From contig CP047919.1 in the NCBI GenBank assembly GCA_010202465.1, positions 310,001 through 374,000 of the forward strand: a DNA stretch of 64,000 nt, in the 5' to 3' direction. The stretch is from Candidatus Saccharibacteria bacterium oral taxon 488 (lineage in GTDB: Bacteria; Patescibacteriota; Saccharimonadia; Saccharimonadales; Saccharimonadaceae). Shown one piece after another: positions 1-6,191 of the stretch. The notes beneath the pieces were generated by a model. It was given only the letters and a program-made list of their open reading frames with translations, was not told where the DNA came from and searched no databases. A program made the position numbers and the translations under genes. Within the stretch, counting starts at the first letter, position 1; each line of letters begins with the position of its first letter.

Positions 1-560
1 GATGTTGCGTTTGCCTGCCACGCTGACCCGCGTGCCGGCTTCTAGGCCTGCCACGTCCAGCCGCGCGAGTTTGCCATAATCCGGCAGCCGCGACGTATCA
101 AAATACATGCCATCACTAGCAATCTTATACAAAAATCCCTTCTCGTCTAGCCCTTGGCAAAGTCGATTTGCTGCTGGATATAATCTGTTGCCCGCACCAG
201 ATGGTCGGGTCGTACTAGTTTCAACACCTCGTAGGCCTCGTGCTCGGCGATGGCGATGTACTGCTCGGCCACGTCCCAAGCGGTTTTACCCTCGCGGCGC
301 GCGCCCTTCTCCATCTTATCCTCACCACCATCATCATCGCTGGTCAAATGCCCAACGTCGGTGATATTTTGCGTCCGAATCACTGAGATATCTTGCCAGC
401 GCAATAGCCGCACCAACACATCCCAATAAATATAACCAACCCAATTGCCAATGTGCGGCTGCGAATACACCGTCAGTCCACAGGTATACATACGAACCGT
501 CTGCCCGTCAAGCGGCGTCAGTTTGTCTTTACGGCGAGTGAGAGTGTTATAGAGCTTCAT
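1..560 (-). CDS. cysS: cysteinyl-tRNA synthetase, N-terminal part, frameshifted and cut by the window edge
   Basis: Charges tRNA-Cys with cysteine in the cytoplasm. The first residues read [11 protein letters not shown], followed by the class I synthetase region [15 protein letters not shown], which contains the zinc-ligand Cys and the HIGH-type signature (HIGN). The frame ends at a TAG at 147-149 just after IDFAKG, but the next frame continues at once with [18 protein letters not shown] and [12 protein letters not shown], which is the expected continuation of the catalytic domain. One base appears to be missing near 147-151. Because the enzyme is essential, a sequencing or assembly error, or a very recent mutation, is more likely than true loss. 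The start at 560 is preceded by TAAAAT and AAAGG. The C-terminal part lies outside the window. Confidence 0.9.
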
Positions 561-682
561 TGCCTTTATTTTACAGGAAAAAGCAGAGATTGGCGAGCGG
601 CCCTGCCCCCGTCGCAACTGAACGCTACCCCCCGCGTCTCAGTCGTTATCTAGGCGGCTGTAAGATCTGCCCGTACCTATGG

Positions 683-688
683 TATGAT
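683..688 (+). promoter_or_regulatory. -10 element (TGGTATGAT) of the first Nudix gene
   Basis: TATGAT preceded by TG, an extended -10. Transcription from here would start near 695, so the ATG at 684 cannot be the start of the following gene and the ATG at 723, with AAAGG upstream, is favoured. Confidence 0.4.
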
Positions 689-722
689 GACTCTAGGAAG
701 TGTAAGGCGAGAAAGGCAATAT

Positions 723-1181
723 ATGGATACAACCTTGTTTCAGTACTGTCAAAAAATAGTGCTATTCAATCAAGACGGCTCTGCCGTGCTGCTCGCTAGA
801 CGCCGCGGGGAGGCTGATTATGATGGCGTGTTCTCGTTTATTGGCGGTAAGTTGGAGTCGACGGATGGTGGCTTGGTGAATGGTCTTCGGCGGGAGAAAA
901 ACGAGGAAATTGGCTCGGTCGCTAAAATTGCGGTGGTGACGAACATCAGCGTTAATGAATATTTTGTCAAAACTAATGGACAGGCTATGGTGCTGCCACA
1001 TTATTATGCCCGGTTTATTGGCGGTGAAATTACACTCAATGATGAGTATTCTGAGTATCGGTGGGTAAACCTACGCGAGTTAGATCAGTTTGAGCCAAAG
1101 ATTGAGACAGTCGCCCCTATGGTTGAGGCTGTCCAAAAAATTATGCGAGTTGCCACCGAGGCGGATTATCGAGAGATGTGA
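723..1181 (+). CDS. Nudix family hydrolase
   Basis: A 152-residue Nudix hydrolase; the family cleaves nucleoside diphosphates linked to another group, using a metal bound by the Nudix-box glutamates. The box is visible as GGKLESTDGG followed by LRREKNEEIG. The REKNEE core is intact, but the spacing before it is one residue longer than the G-x5-E-x7-REUxEE consensus and the first Glu is replaced, so substrate and activity cannot be predicted. I chose the ATG at 723 (MDTTLFQYCQK) because an in-frame ATG at 684 overlaps a TATGAT -10 element, while 723 has AAAGG at good spacing. It runs divergently from cysS. Confidence 0.75.
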   Translation: MDTTLFQYCQKIVLFNQDGSAVLLARRRGEADYDGVFSFIGGKLESTDGGLVNGLRREKNEEIGSVAKIAVVTNISVNEYFVKTNGQAMVLPHYYARFIGGEITLNDEYSEYRWVNLRELDQFEPKIETVAPMVEAVQKIMRVATEADYREM

Positions 1182-1293
1182 CGCGTATCGGCTACTCTCC
1201 ACGCCCTCCAATGCCGGCCTAGATTTACGGTATTTTCTATATCGAGTTCGCTTTCGTCGTTTCCGACTCATCAGCATAGACACGCATCTATGG

Positions 1294-1377
1294 AGCGAAC
1301 TGACAAGCAGGAGAATTGTTGAGGCGGGAGATAAACCGCCAAGCAAATTATTCTGCTTGTCAGTTTGGTGATTCGCT
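1294..1377 (-). other. 3' hairpin element of module A
   Basis: An 11-bp perfect inverted repeat (CTGACAAGCAG at 1300-1310, CTGCTTGTCAG at 1353-1363) encloses an inner GGCGG/CCGCC hairpin and is extended by AGCGAA/TTCGCT. It begins at the stop codon of the 137-aa gene, so it would form the 3' end of that mRNA. There is no clear U-tract, so it is not an ordinary terminator. The same 12 bases (TGACAAGCAGAA on the minus strand) recur in the gene's leader at 1893-1904. Confidence 0.55.
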
Positions 1378-1789
1378 ATGGCCTAGTTGCAGTGAAAGCC
1401 CATCTAGACGGATCACGCAACATGTCTACCAGTTCCTTACTAGCCTTGAAGGTCAACGGAGTCGCCGATCTTTCGTACCAGTCGGCGAGTTCTTCACCGT
1501 AGATCCAGTAGATTGACAGCTCGCTTGCGGCTCCATAGAGTCCACCACCGCTGATACTGTTATGTACATCATCAGCCTGATGGCTTGCCCATGTTGCCAC
1601 CTGGGCAACACTTGCTCCAGTATGGTCGATGACCGCCTGCATGAGGCGGGCCCATCGATCCGCATACTTCACGACAGCCGCCGTGAGCCAGTCGTCTTGT
1701 GCGTCTCCCATCCTTCTCGTCCAATCGAGGCCCGGCCTTGCCTTGAAGGCTGGAAGTTTTTCAAAATTAATGGTGATGTTGTTAGACAC
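1376..1789 (-). CDS. hypothetical protein, 137 aa, driven by the shared module promoter
   Basis: I do not recognise this protein. It is soluble and Trp/Ala-rich, has no signal peptide or membrane segment, and contains LDWTRRMGDAQDDWL and IYWIYGEELADWYERSA. The start is taken as the GTG at 1789 (MSNNITINFEK), which has AGAGGA six bases upstream. A further GTG in frame at 1819 would add ten residues. It is preceded by a ~160-nt leader starting at the consensus promoter near 1953-1981, which is also found at two other loci, and is followed directly by a long hairpin. The context suggests an RNA-regulated single-gene module. Function unknown. Confidence 0.6.
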   Translation of the reverse strand: MSNNITINFEKLPAFKARPGLDWTRRMGDAQDDWLTAAVVKYADRWARLMQAVIDHTGASVAQVATWASHQADDVHNSISGGGLYGAASELSIYWIYGEELADWYERSATPLTFKASKELVDMLRDPSRWAFTATRP

Positions 1790-1942
1790 TGTTTTCCTCT
1801 CGACTATCTTCTCTCGCACCCGGTTGGTACGAGATGAGATATCGTAGCACTTCTTATGGTGTTACGAGAACTCACCTCGTACCTAGTTATTCTTCTGCTT
1901 GTCAAACTACACTTTCGGACAAGGATTTACTCAACTCGTCAA

Positions 1943-2002
1943 CAAAAGCTGATATATATCACTAATAGAATAAAATGTCAATGGATTTTGTCAAAAATGT
2001 GG
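1943..2002 (-). promoter_or_regulatory. module promoter, copy A
   Basis: On the minus strand TTGACA (1976-1981), 17 bp, TATATA (1953-1958). The -10 lies in a perfect 12-bp palindrome TGATATATATCA (1950-1961), and a second TTGACA lies 13 bp upstream of the first. The block of about 60 bp is nearly identical at 4016-4075 and 54066-54127. It overlaps the end of der. Confidence 0.8.
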
Positions 2003-2004
2003 TA

Positions 2005-3579
2005 TTATATGCTTTTTTCAGCGTTTTTGGCCTGTTTGTAGGCTTTGGTGACCGGTTCTAGGCCGCGGGCGATGCGTTCGCGGTTGGCTTTCAGTTGTTT
2101 TTCGTCACGGAAAGATAGTTTGATGGGTGTGCCGGCAAAGTTGAAGGCTTCGCGCAGGGTGCGTTCAAGGTAGCGTTTGTAGCTCCAGTGGACGAATTTG
2201 AGGTTGCTGCCGTAGATGACGAACCATGGCGGGGCCATATCAGTCTGGACGATGTAGCGGAGTTTTGGATGTGAATTCTTCAGGCCGGCTGGCGGATGAG
2301 CGGTGACGGCTTTTTGCAAGAGGTCGTTGAGGACGCGGGTTTTGCACTCTTGGCGGCGGCGTTTGTAAATATCAAGGGCGAGGTCAAACAATTTGGCGAC
2401 GTTTTGGCCAGTGACTGATGAGGTGAAGATGAGTGGTGCATAGGGTGTGAATTTGAAATGATAGCTAATTTGTGGTGCCAGCTCGTCATGGGTGTAGGCG
2501 TCTTTACCTTCGACGGAGTCCCACTTGCTGACCACTAGGACGAGCCCCTTACCTGCTTCGTCGATGATGCCAGCCAGGCGTTGGTCTAGTCCGACGTTTA
2601 ATTCATTGACGTCCATCAAGAGAAAACAGATGTCGGCTTCGTTGATGGCCTGCATGGTGCGGAGGACCGAGAACTTTTCGATGCCGGTTTCTTGCTTGCC
2701 TTGGCGGCGGACGCCAGCGGTGTCGAGTAGCTCAATGGTCTGGCCATGGTAGCGGACTTGGACGCGGTTGACGTCGCGGGTGGTGCCGGCGACATTGGCG
2801 ACGATGGCTTGTTGCTTACCTGCTAGGGTGTTAAACAGGTTGCTTTTGCCGACGTTTGGCCGGCCAATCAAGGCGACGCGAATGATGTCGTCAGCTTCGG
2901 TTTGAGTGGCTGGCGGAATGAGATCGGCGATGTTGTCGAGTAGCTCGGAGATACCAATGTTGTGCTCGGCAGAGGTTTTGATGATGGTTTTGATGCCGAG
3001 ACGCTTGAATTCGTCGGTGTGGAGCGAGCCTTTGAGGTCAGCTTTATTGGCGATGAGGAGGACGGGCTTGCCGCTTTTGAGGGCTTTTTTGGCCAGTTGA
3101 CGGTCGGCGTCTGATGGATAGACGGTGGAATCGACCATGACGAGAATGACGTCGGCCGCGGCAGAGGCGTCGGCGATTTGGTCTTGGATGGTGGCTTCGA
3201 ATTCGTCTTCGGCGGGCTTGAGGCCGGCGGTGTCGATGAGCCAGAATTCGGCGTGCGTGTTTGCTGCAGCGCGACCGCCAACCGTCTCCTCCATGTCGAA
3301 TGCATCCGGCAACGCCGTCCGCAGAGCTATCGACTTGTCGGAGAGGCTGGCGTGCGTGTTCGTGCCATGCTCCAGCCCAGGAGGTGCCGCGCCTGCCGCA
3401 TTCTCGTTAGGAGACGATGCGCGGCGCTTATACGAAACTTTGCCAACGACGTTGTCGCGGGTGGTGCCGGCTTCGCGGGCGACGATGGCGGTGCGGGCGC
3501 GCGTCAAGCGGTTAAACAGCGAACTTTTGCCAACGTTAGCTTGGCCGATGATGGCGACGGTAGGTAATGTATGAGACAT
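2005..3579 (-). CDS. der: ribosome biogenesis GTPase Der, with an in-frame palindromic insertion
   Basis: Double GTPase needed for late assembly of the 50S ribosomal subunit. Two G domains are visible: G1 GQANVGKSSLF (residues 10-20) with DTAGL near 117-120, and a second set GRPNVGKSNLF, DTAGV and SKWD, followed by the C-terminal KH-like domain. The protein is 524 residues where the family is about 430-490. The surplus is residues ~52-108 between the G2 and G3 motifs of domain 1, a low-complexity stretch encoded by DNA with inverted repeat arms at 3283-3290 and 3409-3416. I place the start at 3579 (MSHTLPTVAI); TATAAT lies ten bases upstream and no Shine-Dalgarno is seen. Confidence 0.93.
   Translation of the reverse strand: MSHTLPTVAIIGQANVGKSSLFNRLTRARTAIVAREAGTTRDNVVGKVSYKRRASSPNENAAGAAPPGLEHGTNTHASLSDKSIALRTALPDAFDMEETVGGRAAANTHAEFWLIDTAGLKPAEDEFEATIQDQIADASAAADVILVMVDSTVYPSDADRQLAKKALKSGKPVLLIANKADLKGSLHTDEFKRLGIKTIIKTSAEHNIGISELLDNIADLIPPATQTEADDIIRVALIGRPNVGKSNLFNTLAGKQQAIVANVAGTTRDVNRVQVRYHGQTIELLDTAGVRRQGKQETGIEKFSVLRTMQAINEADICFLLMDVNELNVGLDQRLAGIIDEAGKGLVLVVSKWDSVEGKDAYTHDELAPQISYHFKFTPYAPLIFTSSVTGQNVAKLFDLALDIYKRRRQECKTRVLNDLLQKAVTAHPPAGLKNSHPKLRYIVQTDMAPPWFVIYGSNLKFVHWSYKRYLERTLREAFNFAGTPIKLSFRDEKQLKANRERIARGLEPVTKAYKQAKNAEKSI
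3283..3416. repeat. palindromic in-frame insertion in der
   Basis: Arms CGTCTCCT (3283-3290) and AGGAGACG (3409-3416) flank a low-complexity coding insertion between conserved GTPase motifs. It contains the hairpin sequence AGGTGCCGCGCCTGCCGC at 3382-3399, which differs at two positions from the one inside the ABC-F gene (35745-35762). Confidence 0.6.
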
Positions 3580-3626
3580 AATTACGCCTATTATACCAGA
3601 GGCGTGAGGATTTGGCGAAAGGCAAT

Positions 3627-3743
3627 GAAAATAGCCCACCGAACGAGCTCAAGCTGTATACGGATCTTTCAATCCGAGAGACAACATTATATTGTCTCAA
3701 TCAGATTGAGCGCATACGGCGAGCTATTTTCTTTCCGGTGGGC
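3627..3743 (-). ncRNA. candidate cloverleaf-like structured RNA, copy B
   Basis: On the minus strand GCCCACCG...CGGTGGGC (3743-3736 with 3641-3634) closes a junction carrying a stem GUAUGCG/CGUAUAC and three hairpins: CTCAATC/GATTGAG, GAGACAA/TTGTCTC and CGGAT/ATCCG. A second helix GAAAATAGC/GCTATTTTC crosses the outer one, so it forms either a pseudoknot or an alternative state. A second copy lies at 53643-53756 with compensatory changes. It begins at the base next to the stop codon of the small membrane protein gene, so it is probably the 3' part of that transcript or an RNA processed from it. Confidence 0.65.
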
Positions 3744-3944
3744 TTAGCCCTTGCTCTTGATAACCTCCTTGATTGCGTCTATCATGTTTGCTGCGCTTAG
3801 GACATTCAATACCCCAGTGCCAGCCATTATTGCAATACCAACCCAGGACTCGGTCACTTGACCGAGTTTGATCGCCACCACGAAAGTATACGTCGCGACA
3901 GCGATGTTGAGCGTGAGCACCACAAAATAGATGATGATCCTCAT
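3744..3944 (-). CDS. small membrane protein of module B, 66 aa
   Basis: Two hydrophobic helices are predicted by eye: residues ~4-26 (IIIYFVVLTLNIAVATYTFV) and ~36-53 (WVGIAIMAGTGVLNVLSA), ending in the charged tail AIKEVIKSKG. No family recognised. Translation starts at an ATG six bases after GAAAGG, and that ribosome binding site can pair with an upstream CTTTC in the leader. It shares promoter, leader fold and 3' RNA with the 72-aa protein gene at 53780-53998, although the protein sequences are not clearly alike. Holin-like or toxin-like roles are possible but unproven. Confidence 0.65.
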   Translation of the reverse strand: MRIIIYFVVLTLNIAVATYTFVVAIKLGQVTESWVGIAIMAGTGVLNVLSAANMIDAIKEVIKSKG

Positions 3945-4016
3945 TGTTATCCTTTCTCGAGAAGAAAGCTCAAAGCTAAAGGGCGACTTTCACCCTAAAA
4001 ACTTTGAGCAAAAGCT
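3945..4016 (-). promoter_or_regulatory. structured 5' leader of module B
   Basis: RNA reading toward the gene: GCTCAAAG...CTTTGAGC stem with an inner AGGG/CCCT hairpin, then CTTTC...GAAAG covering the start of the GAAAGGA ribosome binding site. The same layout, with changed bases in the stems, occurs at 53999-54070. Suggests control at translation. Confidence 0.55.
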
Positions 4017-4075
4017 GATATATATATATCACTAATAGAATAAAATGTCAATGTATTTTGTCAAAAATGTGATAT
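4016..4075 (-). promoter_or_regulatory. module promoter, copy B
   Basis: TTGACA (4046-4051), 17 bp, TATATA (4023-4028) on the minus strand. The TA run is four bases longer than in copies A and C, extending the palindrome around the -10 to 16 bp. Confidence 0.8.
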
Positions 4076-4103
4076 AATATGCGCTTTTGGTGCCCGGGGA
4101 GGC

Positions 4104-4823
4104 CTAGGTAGTCAGTGGCTCTTCGGTAAATTCCCCGCGCTTGATGTCGCCGAGGCTGTAATTACCAAAATCTGTCCGGTGGAGCTTAGTAACGGCGTAA
4201 CCAAGGGCGGCAAAGGTGCGGCGGATTTGGCGGTTGCGGCCTTCGCTCATCTGGACGATCCAGCGGTGGTCGTCGCCCTCGTGCTGACGTTCCAGCGTCA
4301 AGCGGCTCGGCCCGTCAGGCAGCTGCACGCCAAAGTCATTGATCATTTGCCGGTGGAGCGGTTGGAGCGGCTGGTCGAGCGTCACCAGGTAGCGCTTCAT
4401 TTTATAAAACGACGGATGTGTCATCTGGTGGGCGAAGTCCCCGTCATTGGTGAGGAGGATGAGGCCCGAACTGTCTTTGTCGAGGCGACCGACGGGTTTG
4501 AGGTGATGGAGACTGGTTGGCAATAATTCGTAAATGGTTGGTATCCCGCCCTGAGAGGCGCGCGAACAGAGGTAGCCGATGGGTTTGTGGAGGAGAATGA
4601 GTTGGTGGATTTGGGCGGTGAGTCGTTTGTTGCCGTGGCGAATGATGTCGATTGCAGTGATGCGTTGACCCAGCTTGGCGGGCTGGTTATTCACCGTGAC
4701 CGTGCCCTGCTCGATCAGTTCGTCAGCCTGGCGGCGCGACACGCCGAGTGCCAGCGCCACGAATTTGTTGAGGCGCTGGGCAGATGAATTGGTAGAATCG
4801 GATGCTTGCGTTGGTGTCGTCAT
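4104..4823 (-). CDS. RsuA/RluB-family rRNA pseudouridine synthase
   Basis: Converts a specific uridine of ribosomal RNA to pseudouridine. An N-terminal S4 RNA-binding domain (RLNKFVALALGVSRRQADEL, residues ~17-75) is followed by the synthase domain with the catalytic-Asp motif GRLDKDSSGL near residue 113 and the closing motif EGRNRQIRR. At 239 residues the length is normal. It starts one base after the stop of the response regulator gene upstream, so the two are probably co-transcribed. Whether it modifies 16S (RsuA) or 23S rRNA (RluB/RluE/RluF) cannot be told from sequence alone. Confidence 0.88.
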   Translation of the reverse strand: MTTPTQASDSTNSSAQRLNKFVALALGVSRRQADELIEQGTVTVNNQPAKLGQRITAIDIIRHGNKRLTAQIHQLILLHKPIGYLCSRASQGGIPTIYELLPTSLHHLKPVGRLDKDSSGLILLTNDGDFAHQMTHPSFYKMKRYLVTLDQPLQPLHRQMINDFGVQLPDGPSRLTLERQHEGDDHRWIVQMSEGRNRQIRRTFAALGYAVTKLHRTDFGNYSLGDIKRGEFTEEPLTT

Positions 4824-4824
4824 A

Positions 4825-6180
4825 CTAGGAAGCTACCGGTGGCTGCGGCGGAAAGGCGTTGGTCGGTGGCTGGGGTGTCGTTGGCTGTGCTGGCTCTGTC
4901 ACGGGGGATGGCCCTCCTTCAGGGGTCAAGGTCTGCTCTGCCTCAGGCGTTGGGGTCGAGGTTGGATCAGTTGGCATCGGTGCTGGGGTGGGCAGGACGA
5001 ACGGTGTATCGTCATCTTGTGGCTGTGATGATGCCGCGTTGGCGAGCTCGGCATTGATCGCGGTACCAGCATCAAGCAGCTGGTCATCGGCTGGCGTCGG
5101 TAGTGGCTCGAGTGCATCTAGTGTCAGGTCGCCGTGCGGCCCCGCCATAGCATCAGGCGTCGGCAGCGTGAAGTCGCCTGAATCTGGCGTTGGCTGTGGT
5201 GCGGCCTGCATAGACTCGAGTTGGTCGCTGAGCTCCTGCTCCATCATCTTGGACATGTCTGGCTGTGGCTCTTGGCTCAGTGGCTGGATTACTCGTTCGC
5301 CACCGTGGCTGGTCGGCTGCGGCGATGGTGATGAGGTCGGTGCTGTTGGCTGTGGCAAGGTGTCGGTCGGGGTGGTCGGTGCTGCTTCAGGAGATGGGGT
5401 CAGCGCTGACTCAGAGACCGGAGTTTGCTCTACCTCGGGCGCTGGGGTTGGCGCTGGGTCGGCTGGCGTCACTGGTTCTGTAGTGGCCGGCTCGGCGGTT
5501 TGCTCAGTCGATGCGGACGGAGCCGTCGGTGCCAATGGGGCGCTCGGCAGGACGAACGGTGCTGGGTCGGTTGCTGGAGGGGTCGAATTGTCTGGGCTAG
5601 CTTGAGCGGGTGCGATGGCTGAATCATCGTGGGTCGTCGGAGTTATTGGTGCGGTCGGTGCCGGAGTGACAACGTGGGTTGCAATTGCTATCTCTGTTGG
5701 TGATGGCAAGGTAACTGCCGGAGCGTCTTGCTGGGTGGCCGGTGCCGCCAACGGCGCGTCAGCTGCTACGGGCTCTGCGGCCGGCTCGGGCGCGACGGGA
5801 GTCGGTTCTGGCGCGTCGCCGAGTACTTCGTGGACAGTGCGCACCACGTCTTCGATGCCAACTTGCGACTTAACGAGGTAGCGATCTGCGCCGAGGGCTT
5901 CGCCACGTTGACGCTGGTCTTCGGATGACAATGCGGTCATCATGATGACTTTGACGTCGCGTGTCTCGGTGGTCGAGCGCAAGATATCCAGCATGTCAAA
6001 GCCGGAAATCTTGGGCATCATCACGTCGCTAACGATCAAGGCCGGGCGTTCTTTGATAGCCATAGCCAAAGCCTCTTCACCGTCGCCCGCCGAAACGATG
6101 TCGTAGCCCTCAGCTAGTAACCTGACGCCGTAAATCTCGCGCAGGCTTTTGTCGTCTTCTACTAGTAAAATCTTTGTCAT
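4825..6180 (-). CDS. response regulator with a long Pro/Thr/Ala-rich C-terminal tail
   Basis: Residues 1-121 form a receiver domain: acidic pair D9/D10, phospho-acceptor D52 (LIVSDVMMPK), T82 and K104. Instead of an output domain it has about 330 residues of low-complexity, probably disordered sequence rich in P, T, A, E and Q, with imperfect internal repeats (PFVLP twice; PTPEAEQT/PAPEVEQT). No DNA-binding or enzymatic module is visible, so it probably acts through protein contacts, perhaps at the envelope or a pole. It follows the histidine kinase gene by 11 bases; that kinase also ends in a Pro-rich tail, which supports a cognate pair. A TATAGT -10 lies nine bases before the ATG. Confidence 0.85.
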   Translation of the reverse strand: MTKILLVEDDKSLREIYGVRLLAEGYDIVSAGDGEEALAMAIKERPALIVSDVMMPKISGFDMLDILRSTTETRDVKVIMMTALSSEDQRQRGEALGADRYLVKSQVGIEDVVRTVHEVLGDAPEPTPVAPEPAAEPVAADAPLAAPATQQDAPAVTLPSPTEIAIATHVVTPAPTAPITPTTHDDSAIAPAQASPDNSTPPATDPAPFVLPSAPLAPTAPSASTEQTAEPATTEPVTPADPAPTPAPEVEQTPVSESALTPSPEAAPTTPTDTLPQPTAPTSSPSPQPTSHGGERVIQPLSQEPQPDMSKMMEQELSDQLESMQAAPQPTPDSGDFTLPTPDAMAGPHGDLTLDALEPLPTPADDQLLDAGTAINAELANAASSQPQDDDTPFVLPTPAPMPTDPTSTPTPEAEQTLTPEGGPSPVTEPAQPTTPQPPTNAFPPQPPVAS

Positions 6181-6191
6181 AACTACCCCTA

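Noticed and set aside
3612..3800. Protein of 62 residues on the plus strand over the cloverleaf element
   Set aside because: The covariation and G-U pairs fit RNA on the minus strand; the frame is not kept in the second copy.
4859..5605. Long Gly/Val-rich reading frames on the plus strand opposite the response regulator tail
   Set aside because: They are antisense of a Pro/Thr-rich coding sequence with biased codons; no ribosome binding site or domain.
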